Below, piece by piece: positions 6,611-14,346 of a DNA stretch of 19,954 bases (position 1 is its first letter; every line of letters starts with the position of its first letter). The translations under genes were made by a program, and so were the position numbers. Origin of the DNA: Oscillospiraceae bacterium (GTDB lineage: Bacteria; Bacillota_A; Clostridia; Oscillospirales; Oscillospiraceae); assembly GCA_017549325.1 (NCBI GenBank), contig JAFYVA010000084.1, forward strand, positions 1 through 19,954, written 5' to 3'. The notes beneath the pieces were generated by a model. It made no database searches, was not told the DNA's origin, and saw only the letters and a list, made by a program, of their open reading frames with translations.

Positions 6611-7561
6611 ATGAAGGAACAGAAACAGTGCGGTTTTCGCACTACCATCGGCGGTCAGGCGCTGATCGAGGGCATTCTGATGCGCGGTCCGGAGACGGAT
6701 GCCATCGTAGTGCGCTCTCCTGAGGGCCTTGTGACCAAAGTGGAGGAGCGAAAGTTCATTAAGGATAAATATCCCATTTTGGGCGTACCCATTATTCGCG
6801 GCGCCGCCACATTTTTAAGCTCCATTATCACCGGAGTCAAGGCGCTGATGTACTCGGCCGATTACTTCCCCGAGGAGGGCGAGCCTTCCAAGCTGGACAA
6901 ATGGCTGGAAAAGCACGTCCCCGCCGAAAAGCTGCAGAGTGCGCTGGTGGCATTCTCGGTGATCCTGTCGCTGGGCATGACGCTGTGCCTGTTCATGCTG
7001 CTGCCCACCTTTTTGGCCGGCCTTGTGTCGAAGTATTTTGACAGCGCCCTGCTGCACAATGTGATCGAGGGTGTGGTGAAGCTGGCGATCTTCTTTGCCT
7101 ACCTCATCCTCTGCTCCAAGCAGAAGGATGTGCGCCGCGTGTTCTCCTATCACGGTGCCGAGCACAAGACCATTTTCTGCTATGAGGCGGGTCTGCCTCT
7201 GACGGTGGAGAATGTCCGTATTCAGCCCAAGCATCATCCCCGCTGCGGAACCAGCTTCCTCTTCGTGGTGATCGTGGTGTCCATTCTGGCCACCAGCATT
7301 GTGTTCACCTTTGTGGAGTGGCAGAATGTCTGGGTGCGCTTCGGCATGCACCTGTTGCTGCTGATCCCCGTGGTGGGTCTTACCTATGAATTCAACCGCG
7401 CCGTGGGCGCCCATGATAACAAGTTGACCCGCATCCTCTCTGCACCCGGTATGTACCTGCAGAATTTCACCACCAACGAGCCGGATGACAGCATGATCGA
7501 GGTGGCCATCGAGGCAATGAAGCTGGTGCTGCCGAAGGAAGAAGGAACAGACAGATGGTAA
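6611..7561 (+). CDS. DUF1385 (YqhQ-like) membrane protein
   Basis: A 316-residue protein with the family's signature segments: GGQALIEGILMRGP (14-27), YHGAEHKTIFCYE (180-192) and HHPRCGTSFLF (208-218), plus about four hydrophobic segments (roughly 112-134, 150-170, 213-235, 240-258). The conserved His, Glu and Cys residues look like a metal site, but no biochemical function is known to me. In many Firmicutes the gene is adjacent to prmC, as here. AGAAAGGA precedes ATG 6611 by about 11 bases, a rather long spacing. Confidence 0.9.
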   Translation: MKEQKQCGFRTTIGGQALIEGILMRGPETDAIVVRSPEGLVTKVEERKFIKDKYPILGVPIIRGAATFLSSIITGVKALMYSADYFPEEGEPSKLDKWLEKHVPAEKLQSALVAFSVILSLGMTLCLFMLLPTFLAGLVSKYFDSALLHNVIEGVVKLAIFFAYLILCSKQKDVRRVFSYHGAEHKTIFCYEAGLPLTVENVRIQPKHHPRCGTSFLFVVIVVSILATSIVFTFVEWQNVWVRFGMHLLLLIPVVGLTYEFNRAVGAHDNKLTRILSAPGMYLQNFTTNEPDDSMIEVAIEAMKLVLPKEEGTDRW

Positions 7562-7585
7562 ATCCGTCTGCACAGGGAGGACGCC

Positions 7586-8452
7586 ATGGCCATTACCTAT
7601 AACGATTTATATCTCGACCTGCGGCAGCAGCTGCGCCTTGCAGATGTGGAGGCCTACACGCTGGCTGCCCGCGAGATCGTCTGCTATGCTTCCGGCAAAA
7701 CGCGGCAGGAATTGCAGCGTGACGGACGGCTCTACGTGCCGCAGGATGTGGAGGCGCGGGTCCGGCGGTTGACGGAGCGCCACCTTGCCGGCGAGCCGGT
7801 GGCCTATCTGATCGGAGAGTGGTCGTTCTACGGCCTCGATCTGGACATCAACGAGTCGGTGCTGATCCCCCGCATCGATACCGAGGTGTTGGTGGAGCAG
7901 GCCATTGCGTGGATTTCGAAGCTGGACAACCCCCGTGTGTTGGACTTGTGCGCCGGCAGCGGCTGCATCGGTCTGGCTATCGCCAAGCACTGCCCCCATG
8001 CCCGTGTGGTCTTGGGTGAGAAGGATGAAGCTGCTCTGCGGATCTGCCGCCAGAATACGCGCCGCTGCGGCCTTACCGAGCGGGTGATCCCCTGGCAGGT
8101 GGATGCATTGGAAAAGCCCTCTGCCCAGCTGGGTGAGTTTGACTGTATCGTCTCCAATCCTCCCTACATCCCCGACGGCGACATTGCCGGACTGGATGTG
8201 TCGGTGCGGGACTACGAGCCCTTATTGGCGCTGCGTGGCGGCGACGACGGCCTCGATTTCTACCGCGCCATCACCGAGAAGTGGCGCGATGCTTTGAAGA
8301 CGGGCGGCAAGCTGTTCTATGAGGTGGGCATCGGTCAGGCCGACGAAGTGCTGCGGATGATGCGCAGTGCCGGATTCGGCGACGGCACCGTCACTGCCGA
8401 TACCGGCGGTGTGGCCCGCGTAGTGGCCGGTACCCTGTGTGAACATGTGTGA
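7586..8452 (+). CDS. prmC: Peptide chain release factor N5-glutamine methyltransferase
   Basis: A 288-residue SAM-dependent methyltransferase that modifies the Gln of the GGQ motif in release factors RF1 and RF2, needed for efficient termination. Diagnostic motifs are PRIDTE (95-100), the SAM-binding LDLCAGSGCIGLA (119-131) and catalytic NPPY (191-194). The N-terminal helical domain that grips the release factor occupies about 1-80. AGGGAGG lies five bases before ATG 7586. The usual neighbour prfA is not next to it; recA follows instead. Confidence 0.95.
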   Translation: MAITYNDLYLDLRQQLRLADVEAYTLAAREIVCYASGKTRQELQRDGRLYVPQDVEARVRRLTERHLAGEPVAYLIGEWSFYGLDLDINESVLIPRIDTEVLVEQAIAWISKLDNPRVLDLCAGSGCIGLAIAKHCPHARVVLGEKDEAALRICRQNTRRCGLTERVIPWQVDALEKPSAQLGEFDCIVSNPPYIPDGDIAGLDVSVRDYEPLLALRGGDDGLDFYRAITEKWRDALKTGGKLFYEVGIGQADEVLRMMRSAGFGDGTVTADTGGVARVVAGTLCEHV

Positions 8453-8503
8453 TACAAAAAGTTTGAAAACGATAGACGCAGAATCTTAAGGAGGACGGGA
8501 GAA

Positions 8504-9601
8504 ATGGCAGTGAAGAAGGAGACGGCGGCAGCCGTGAATTCCGATAAGAAAAAGGCAATCGATACCGCCATGGCGCAGATCGAGAAGATGTACGGCAAGG
8601 GCTCCATCATGCGCTACGGCGACGGCAATGTGGCCAATGTGGAGGCTGTTCCCACCGGCTCTCTGTCTCTGGATCTGGCACTGGGTATCGGAGGTCTGCC
8701 CCGCGGCCGCGTGGTGGAGATCTACGGCCCTGAGTCCTCCGGTAAGACGACGCTGGCACTCCATGTGCTGGCCGAGGCCCAGAAAATGGGCGGCGAAGTG
8801 GCCTTCGTGGATGCCGAGCACGCTCTCGACCCCATGTATGCCCGCGCACTGGGCGTCAACGTGGAGGATATGCTGATCTCTCAGCCTGATACCGGTGAGC
8901 AGGCGCTGGAGATCACCGAGGCGCTGGTGCGCAGCGGCGCCATCGATGTGGTGGTGGTGGACTCCGTGGCGGCCCTTGTGCCCCGCGCCGAGATCGAGGG
9001 TGAAATGGGCGACAGCTTCGTCGGCCTCCATGCCCGATTGATGTCTCAGGCACTGCGTAAGCTGACGGGTGTCATCAATAAGACCAACACCATTGTCATT
9101 TTCATCAACCAGCTCCGTGAGAAGGTTGGTGTCATGTACGGCAACCCTGAGGTCACCACCGGTGGCCGCGCCCTGAAATTCTACGCCTCCGTCCGTATCG
9201 ATGTGCGCCGCGTAGAGACGCTGAAGGCCGGCGGCGAGGTGGTGGGCAACCATGTCCGTGTCAAGGTGGTGAAGAACAAGGTGGCGCCTCCCTTCCGTGA
9301 GGCGGAGTTCGACATCATGTACGGCGAGGGCATCAGCAAGCTCAGCGAGCTGATCGACTTGGCGGTGAAGCTGGATCTGGTGCAGAAGAGCGGCTCCTGG
9401 TTCAATATGGGCGAGGTGCGCCTGGGCCAGGGCAAGGATGCTGCCAAGGAGTATTTCCGCCAGAACCCCGAAGCGGCTGCATGGCTGGAGCAGAGCGTCC
9501 GCGACAACTTCCACAAGTTGATGGGCGCGCAGTCCCGCATTGCTGCCAAGGCGGCAGGCCGCGCCGTGGATGTCTCGGCCGACGATTTTGACGACGAGTA
9601 A
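8504..9601 (+). CDS. recA: Recombinase RecA
   Basis: A 365-residue RecA of normal length: Walker A GPESSGKT (75-82), the MSQALRKL and [16 protein letters not shown]-binding loop regions, and [14 protein letters not shown]. It forms filaments on single-stranded DNA, drives strand exchange and triggers LexA cleavage. The C-terminus is acidic ([10 protein letters not shown]), as usual. TAAGGAGG lies seven to nine bases before ATG 8504. I saw no clear promoter or LexA box in the 51-base gap after prmC. The stop TAA overlaps the ATG of recX. Confidence 0.98.
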   Translation: MAVKKETAAAVNSDKKKAIDTAMAQIEKMYGKGSIMRYGDGNVANVEAVPTGSLSLDLALGIGGLPRGRVVEIYGPESSGKTTLALHVLAEAQKMGGEVAFVDAEHALDPMYARALGVNVEDMLISQPDTGEQALEITEALVRSGAIDVVVVDSVAALVPRAEIEGEMGDSFVGLHARLMSQALRKLTGVINKTNTIVIFINQLREKVGVMYGNPEVTTGGRALKFYASVRIDVRRVETLKAGGEVVGNHVRVKVVKNKVAPPFREAEFDIMYGEGISKLSELIDLAVKLDLVQKSGSWFNMGEVRLGQGKDAAKEYFRQNPEAAAWLEQSVRDNFHKLMGAQSRIAAKAAGRAVDVSADDFDDE

Positions 9602-10218
9602 TGAAGATCAAACGCATAGAAGCATCGAAATACGTGCAGGAGCGCGTGCTGGTGTATCCGGAGGAGGGTGACCCCCTCCGGATCACTCGGGACGAGCTCC
9701 TGCAATTTGGCTTACATAAGGGTATGGACTTACCCGATGAACTTGTGGTAAAATTGGAGCAGGCGGGGAGATTTTCCGCCCTGAAAGCCCGTGGAGCCCA
9801 GTTGGCCTCCGGCAGAATGCTCTCGAAAAAAGAGCTGCAGGACAAGCTTCTGCGAAAAGGAGCCGATGATGACGAGGCATCGGAGATCGCCTCGTGGCTG
9901 GAAGAGATGGGCGCAGTGGATGAAGCGGCCTATGCGGGTGTTTTGGTGCGGCACTATGCCGCCGGCCATTACGGCCGCCGTCGCGTGGAGCAGGAGCTGC
10001 AGCGCCGCGGCATCCCCCGGCCGCTCTGGGATGAGGCTTTGATGCAATTACCCGATCCGGCTGAGGCCATTGACGGCTACATCGCCGGCAAATATCGCGG
10101 CCGCAGTCTGGATTTCGATGAGCGGCGCAAATTGGCCGCAGCACTGCAGCGCCGCGGCTTTGACTGGCATGATATTCGTCCCGCCCTGAACAAACTGGGC
10201 GAGGAGATCTGTGAATAG
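9601..10218 (+). CDS. recX: RecA regulator RecX
   Basis: A 205-residue helical protein of the RecX family: three-helix repeats including LSKKELQDKLLRKG, YAGVLVRHYAAGHYGRRRVEQELQ (in part) and RGRSLDFDERRKLAAALQRRGFDWHDI. RecX binds RecA filaments and limits their activity. The start is set by a one-base TAATG overlap with the recA stop; no Shine-Dalgarno sequence lies in front, so translation is probably coupled to recA. This keeps inhibitor output proportional to RecA. Confidence 0.92.
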   Translation: MKIKRIEASKYVQERVLVYPEEGDPLRITRDELLQFGLHKGMDLPDELVVKLEQAGRFSALKARGAQLASGRMLSKKELQDKLLRKGADDDEASEIASWLEEMGAVDEAAYAGVLVRHYAAGHYGRRRVEQELQRRGIPRPLWDEALMQLPDPAEAIDGYIAGKYRGRSLDFDERRKLAAALQRRGFDWHDIRPALNKLGEEICE

Positions 10219-10233
10219 AAAAGAGATGACGGT

Positions 10234-11553
10234 ATGAAAGTTTCCTTTATCCCTCTTGGCTGTGCCAAGAACCTTGTCAATATGGAGCAGATGATGGCAC
10301 AGTGCCGCGATGCCGGCATGGAACTGCAGCAGCACCAGTCCGGCGCGGATGTGGTGGTCATCAATACCTGCGGTTTCATCGACAGCGCCAAGAGCGAGGC
10401 CATTGATACCATTTTGCAGGTGGCGGAGCTGAAAAGTGCCGGCGAAGTGGGCAAAATTCTGGTAACAGGCTGCCTCAGTCAGCGCTATAAGGAGGAGATT
10501 CTGACGGAGCTGCCCGAGGTGGACGGCATTCTCGGCACCGGCAGCTACAGCCGCATCGTCGAGGCGGTCAACGCCGTGGCAGCAGGGGAGAAGCCCTGCT
10601 ATTTCGACAGCATCCACGCCCCTGTGGAGGAGCTGCCTCGCGTCATCACCACCCCCAAGCACTATGCGTTTCTGCGTATTGCCGAGGGCTGCGATAACCA
10701 CTGCGCCTACTGCATCATCCCCGCACTCCGGGGCAAGTACCGCTCCCGTAAGCTGGAGGATGTGATTGCCGAGGCTCAGCAGCTGGCCGACAGCGGCGTG
10801 CAGGAGATCATCGTCATTGCACAGGATATCACCCGCTACGGTATTGACCTCTACGGTGAGCGCAAGCTTCCTCAGCTGCTGCGCGAGCTGTGCAAGATGT
10901 CCTTCCATTGGGTTCGCCTGCACTATCTCTATCCCGACGAGTTCACCGAGGAGCTGATCGACACCATTGCCTCCGAGGACAAGATCGTCAAGTATCTGGA
11001 TATCCCCATCCAGCACTGCAATGACCGCGTGTTGAAGGCGATGAACCGCCGCGGCGACAAGGCGGAGCTGATGGCGCTGTTTGCAGACCTTCGCCGTCGC
11101 ATCCCCGGTCTGGTGCTTCGCACCAGCCTGATTACGGGTCTGCCCTATGAGGATGAGGCGGCCTTTGATGAGCTGTGCGAATTCCTTGCCGAGGTGGGCA
11201 TCGAGCGCGCCGGCGTGTTCCCCTACTCCCCCGAGGAGGGTACTGCCGCGGCCCGTATGCCGGAGCGCGTGGACACCGCCGAGGCCGAGCGCCGCGCCGA
11301 GCTGGTGGTGGATGTGCAGTCCCGCGTGATGGACGATTTCAATGACAGCCGCATGGGCGATCTGGTGGAAGTTCTGTGCGAGGGCTTCGACGGACAGTCC
11401 ATGTCCTATGTGGGCCGCAGCTATGCCGAGAGCCCCGATATCGACGGCCGTATTTACTTCACCTCCGAGGAGGATGTGGAGGTTGGTCGGTTTGTCTCCG
11501 TGCGCATTACCGATGTAATGGACGGCGAACTGACGGGTGTACTGGAGGAATGA
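10234..11553 (+). CDS. rimO: Ribosomal protein S12 methylthiotransferase
   Basis: A 439-residue radical-SAM enzyme that adds a methylthio group to the conserved Asp of ribosomal protein S12. The N-terminal MTTase domain carries the auxiliary-cluster cysteines C10 (PLGCAKN), C46 (NTCGF) and C80 (TGCLSQ); the radical-SAM cluster is C153-x3-C157-x2-C160 in EGCDNHCAYC; a TRAM domain ends the protein. The LGCAKN start and GFIDSAKSEAIDTI are typical of RimO rather than MiaB. It follows recX by 15 bases with only a weak ribosome binding site (AAAGAG). Confidence 0.96.
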   Translation: MKVSFIPLGCAKNLVNMEQMMAQCRDAGMELQQHQSGADVVVINTCGFIDSAKSEAIDTILQVAELKSAGEVGKILVTGCLSQRYKEEILTELPEVDGILGTGSYSRIVEAVNAVAAGEKPCYFDSIHAPVEELPRVITTPKHYAFLRIAEGCDNHCAYCIIPALRGKYRSRKLEDVIAEAQQLADSGVQEIIVIAQDITRYGIDLYGERKLPQLLRELCKMSFHWVRLHYLYPDEFTEELIDTIASEDKIVKYLDIPIQHCNDRVLKAMNRRGDKAELMALFADLRRRIPGLVLRTSLITGLPYEDEAAFDELCEFLAEVGIERAGVFPYSPEEGTAAARMPERVDTAEAERRAELVVDVQSRVMDDFNDSRMGDLVEVLCEGFDGQSMSYVGRSYAESPDIDGRIYFTSEEDVEVGRFVSVRITDVMDGELTGVLEE

Positions 11554-11556
11554 GCC

Positions 11557-12084
11557 ATGCCGAAAAATACCGCAAACTATTTGACCATCGCCCGGGTGGT
11601 GATGATCCCCATCTTTTTGGTGCTGATGTACCTCCACTTCCCCGGTAGTCACTACTGGGCGCTGGCGGTATATGTCATCGCCTGCCTTACCGATCTTGCT
11701 GACGGCTACATCGCCCGTCATTATAAGCAGATCTCCGACTTTGGTAAGTTCATGGATCCTCTGGCCGACAAGTGTCTGGTGATGGCTGCCCTGTGCTGCT
11801 TCGTGGAGCAGGGGAGCATGGCGGCGTGGATCCTGGCTGTGGTGCTGGTGCGCGAGTTCGCCGTGTCCGGTATGCGCATGGTAGCCGTGGAGAAGGGGCG
11901 CGTTATCGCCGCTGGCTGGTCCGGCAAGGTAAAGACCGCCTCCACCATGGTGTGCATCTGCCTGATCCTGCTGGGTATGCCTCCTGTGGTGAACACCATT
12001 TGTCAGTGGATCATCCTGCTGACCACCGTGTATTCCGGTGTGGAATACTTCTGGCAGAACCGTGATGTTTTCAAGGATATGTAG
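11557..12084 (+). CDS. pgsA: CDP-diacylglycerol-glycerol-3-phosphate 3-phosphatidyltransferase
   Basis: A 175-residue integral membrane enzyme that makes phosphatidylglycerol phosphate, the committed step to phosphatidylglycerol and cardiolipin. The CDP-alcohol phosphotransferase signature D-G-x2-A-R-x8-G-x3-D-x3-D is complete at residues 49-71 (DGYIAR ... G63, D67, D71), and hydrophobic segments fill the rest. It begins three bases after the rimO stop. rimO-pgsA adjacency is common in Clostridia, though there cinA and recA usually follow rather than precede. No terminator is evident downstream. Confidence 0.95.
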   Translation: MPKNTANYLTIARVVMIPIFLVLMYLHFPGSHYWALAVYVIACLTDLADGYIARHYKQISDFGKFMDPLADKCLVMAALCCFVEQGSMAAWILAVVLVREFAVSGMRMVAVEKGRVIAAGWSGKVKTASTMVCICLILLGMPPVVNTICQWIILLTTVYSGVEYFWQNRDVFKDM

Positions 12085-12148
12085 GCTCTTTTGTTGGAAA
12101 CGGAGTTTTTTACAGAAAAACGAAAAAATCATTTGTGCATTTTGTCTG

Positions 12149-12177
12149 TAGACAAGGTGCGATGCGGGCGTTATAAT
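12149..12177 (+). promoter_or_regulatory. Promoter of the Met-rich leader / metQNI operon
   Basis: TAGACA, 17 bases, TATAAT. The -10 box is perfect and the -35 is one base from consensus. Transcription would start near 12184, only about 27 bases before the leader peptide start, leaving no room for an upstream riboswitch. Confidence 0.8.
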
Positions 12178-12210
12178 TGGCCCAACAAATTTCGAGAAAG
12201 GAGAAAGCAA

Positions 12211-12318
12211 ATGAAGCGTTTGAGCGTCAACATGATGATGATGCAGATGTGCATGCCCATGTGCATGTGCATGCGTCAGCGCGCTCATAACGGTCATATG
12301 CTTTCCCATACCTGCTAA
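12211..12318 (+). CDS. Met/Cys-rich 35-residue leader peptide of the methionine transporter operon
   Basis: A short gene with AAAGGAG seven bases before ATG 12211. The peptide begins MKRLSVN, then has a dense block (residues 8-21) in which 9 of 14 residues are Met and 3 are Cys, and ends with a His-containing tail (H26, H29, H33, final Cys35). In all it holds 11 Met, 4 Cys and 3 His. It sits between a strong promoter and a strong terminator, directly upstream of metQ. The best explanation is a leader peptide whose translation senses methionine (charged tRNA-Met) supply. The alternative is a small metal-binding peptide, since Met/Cys/His clusters also bind copper. It resembles no protein family that I can name. 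An in-frame ATG at 12091 lies upstream of the promoter and is rejected. Confidence 0.75.
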   Translation: MKRLSVNMMMMQMCMPMCMCMRQRAHNGHMLSHTC

Positions 12319-12369
12319 GGCGGAGAAGATACTTATACCCGCCAAAGGATAAAACGCAGCAGCGGAAGG
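12301..12369 (+). promoter_or_regulatory. Candidate antiterminator pairing for the met operon
   Basis: The last codons of the leader gene can pair with the 5' arm of the terminator: CTTTCC (12301-12306) with GGAAGG (12364-12369), six pairs with one G-U, and CTGCT (12312-12316) with AGCAG (12358-12362), five pairs. Both excluded partners are the bases that build the terminator stem. A ribosome reaching the stop codon would cover the upstream strand; one paused in the Met block (12232-12273) would leave it free. The small hairpin GGCGG / CCGCC (12319-12343) fits in the loop. Found by eye, no energies computed. Confidence 0.5.
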
Positions 12370-12401
12370 TCGTGTGACCTTCCGCTGTTTTTGTTTTATC
12401 C
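12347..12401 (+). terminator. Attenuator terminator between the leader peptide and metQ
   Basis: A 12-bp perfect stem CAGCGGAAGGTC / GACCTTCCGCTG with loop GTGT (12360-12387) is followed by TTTTTGTTTT. A further nine pairs, GGATAAAAC (12347-12355) with GTTTTATCC (12393-12401), can extend it. I see no promoter between here and metQ, so metQNI expression should depend on reading through this hairpin. Confidence 0.85.
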
Positions 12402-12448
12402 AACAGGAAAAATCAGGAAATTAAAATTTTGAAAAGGAGAACACAACA

Positions 12449-13312
12449 ATGAAAACCGTTCGAAACATCAAGTCTCTCTTCCTGGCCCTGACCCTTATCG
12501 CGGCACTGGTGCTTACCGGCTGCGGTGCACAGAAGAGCGCCGCCATCCAGATCGCCGTCCCCAACGACACCACCAACGAGGCCCGAGCCCTGTTGCTGTT
12601 GGAGGAGAACGGCATCATCAAGCTGAAGGAAGGTGCCGGTATCACCGCCACCAAGAATGACATCGTGGAAAACCCCTACAACGTGGAGATCGTGGAGGCT
12701 GAGGCTGCTCAGCTGCCCAACATCCTCCGTGATGTGGACTATGCCGTCATCAACTCCAACTACGCCATCAATGCAGGACTCAATCCTGTGGTCGACTCTC
12801 TCACCATCGAGGGTTCCTCCTCCGCCTACAGCAATATTCTGGCTGTGAAGGAGGGCAACGAGAACCATCCCGAGGTGAAGGCCCTGATCGCTGCTCTCGA
12901 GAGCAAGGCTGTGGCAGATTTCATCACGGAGAAGTACGCCGGCGCTGTGGTCAGCACGGTTTCCAATCCCACCGACGGCTATGACGCCTCCGTTGACTAC
13001 GCCGCTCTCAAGGATGTGACCATTACGGTGGCCGCCTCTCCCACGCCCCATGCCGAGATCCTGGAAGTGGCAAAGGAGCTGCTGGCTGCCAAGGGTGTGA
13101 CGCTGGAGATCCAGACCTTCAACGACTATGTGGTTCCCAACACGGTGGTAGAGGATGGCACTGTCACCGCCAACTACTTCCAGCATGTCCCCTATCTGGA
13201 TGACTTCAACGCCCAGCAGGGCACCCACATTGTCTCTGTTTCCGCTCCTCATGTGGAGCCCATGGGCCTCTACGGCGGTAAGCAGACCTCCCTCGATGGA
13301 CTGAAGGGATAA
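12449..13312 (+). CDS. metQ: Methionine ABC transporter substrate-binding lipoprotein, circularly permuted MetQ
   Basis: A 287-residue lipoprotein: signal peptide 1-24, lipobox LTGC with acylated Cys25. MetQ/NlpA proteins capture methionine outside the membrane for MetNI. The family blocks are all present but in swapped order. After the lipobox comes the normally C-terminal half: IAVPNDTTNEARALLLL (35-51), GIIKLKEG, VENPYNVEIVEAEAAQLP, VINSNYAINAGLNP and EEKY-like EKYAGAVV (161-168). A linker (about 170-188) then leads to the normally N-terminal half: ITVAASPTPHAEILEVAKELL (in part), FNDYVVPN (224-231), ANYFQHVPYLDDFN, EPMGLY, and the final KQTSLDGLKG, which in ordinary MetQ runs straight into the PNDxTN block. 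The frame is continuous with an intact signal and good ribosome binding site (AAAAGGAG). MetN and MetI follow. Confidence 0.93.
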   Translation: MKTVRNIKSLFLALTLIAALVLTGCGAQKSAAIQIAVPNDTTNEARALLLLEENGIIKLKEGAGITATKNDIVENPYNVEIVEAEAAQLPNILRDVDYAVINSNYAINAGLNPVVDSLTIEGSSSAYSNILAVKEGNENHPEVKALIAALESKAVADFITEKYAGAVVSTVSNPTDGYDASVDYAALKDVTITVAASPTPHAEILEVAKELLAAKGVTLEIQTFNDYVVPNTVVEDGTVTANYFQHVPYLDDFNAQQGTHIVSVSAPHVEPMGLYGGKQTSLDGLKG

Positions 13313-13338
13313 TTTTACAGCAAAGGAGTCGATTTCCC

Positions 13339-14346
13339 GTGATCGAATTGCGACATGTCAGTAAGACATTCGAAACAGCCGGCGGACCGGTGGATGCGCT
13401 GAAAGATGTCTCCATCACTGTCCCCGATGGTGATATTTACGGCATCATCGGTATGTCCGGTGCAGGCAAGAGCACACTGGTGCGCTGCATGAACCTGCTG
13501 GAGCGCCCCACCGAGGGCGAGGTTGTGGTCAATGGCCGCCGTCTTGATACAATGAGCGCCTCGGAGCTGCGGCAGGCGCGCCGTGAGATCACCATGATCT
13601 TCCAGCATTTTGATCTGCTGATGCAGCGGTCTTGCCTGCAAAATGTCTGTTTCCCCATGGAACTGGCAGGCGTCAGCAAGAAAGAAGCGGTGAAACGATC
13701 TCATGAACTGCTGGAGCTGGTGGGTCTGCCCGATAAGGCCAAGGCCTATCCCGCTCAGCTCAGCGGCGGTCAGCAGCAGCGCGTGGCCATCGCCCGCGCG
13801 CTGGCCACCAACCCCAAGGTGCTGCTGTGCGACGAGGCCACCAGCGCCCTCGACCCCCGTACCACCCAGCAGATCCTCGGTCTCATCCGTGAGATCAACC
13901 GTAAGCTGGGTATCACCGTAGTCATCATCACCCACCAGATGAGCGTGGTGAAGGAGATCTGCAACCATGTGGCCATCCTCGATGGCGGCACGGTGGCAGA
14001 GGAGGGATTGGTGGCAGCGGTGTTTGCCGCACCCAAGTCTGCCGCAGCCAAGCGCCTGGTGTTCCCCAACGCCGTGGACGAGGCGGTGTCCGATCCCAGT
14101 GAGGAGAGCCGCGTGCGCCTGATCTTCCGCGACTCCAAGACCACGGGCATTCCGCTGGTGGCCCGTCTGGCGGCAGAGCACGGCATCTTCTGCAATGTGA
14201 TCTCCGCCACTACCCAGCGCGTCAGCGAAGAGGTCTACGGCAGCTTGTATCTCGGTATTCCGAAAGAAAAACTGGAGCAGGCCATGGCCTTCTTCGCAAC
14301 GATTCCCAACGTGCAGGCACAGGAGGTGAGCGAGCATGTATCATAA
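13339..14346 (+). CDS. metN: Methionine ABC transporter ATP-binding protein
   Basis: A 335-residue ATPase starting at GTG 13339, with AAAGGAG about ten bases upstream. ABC motifs: Walker A GMSGAGKST (38-46), Q-loop Q89, signature LSGGQQQ (141-147), Walker B VLLCDE (161-166), H-loop H199. The C-terminal part (about 255-330, RLIFRDSKTTGIPLVARLA onwards) matches the NIL/ACT-like regulatory domain that in E. coli MetN binds methionine and inhibits transport when the cell is replete. It energises uptake through MetI. Its end overlaps metI by 11 bases. Confidence 0.96.
   Translation: MIELRHVSKTFETAGGPVDALKDVSITVPDGDIYGIIGMSGAGKSTLVRCMNLLERPTEGEVVVNGRRLDTMSASELRQARREITMIFQHFDLLMQRSCLQNVCFPMELAGVSKKEAVKRSHELLELVGLPDKAKAYPAQLSGGQQQRVAIARALATNPKVLLCDEATSALDPRTTQQILGLIREINRKLGITVVIITHQMSVVKEICNHVAILDGGTVAEEGLVAAVFAAPKSAAAKRLVFPNAVDEAVSDPSEESRVRLIFRDSKTTGIPLVARLAAEHGIFCNVISATTQRVSEEVYGSLYLGIPKEKLEQAMAFFATIPNVQAQEVSEHVS

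Noticed and set aside
8430..8500. LexA (SOS) box before recA
   Set aside because: No match to the Firmicute-type CGAAC-N4-GTTCG pattern in the gap; GAACATGTGTGAT at the end of prmC is too weak a palindrome.
12085..12210. SAM riboswitch or methionine T-box ahead of metQNI
   Set aside because: The promoter at 12149-12177 leaves only about 27 untranslated bases before the leader gene, and neither T-box core nor S-box motifs occur before metQ.
12091..12210. Longer version of the Met-rich peptide starting at 12091
   Set aside because: The extra 40 codons would lie across and upstream of the promoter, and the strong ribosome binding site is placed for ATG 12211.
10048..12345. 765-codon open frame on the - strand
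   Set aside because: Antisense to recX, rimO, pgsA and the leader peptide, all with family motifs. Composition (His, Gln, Ala, Leu rich) marks it as a shadow.
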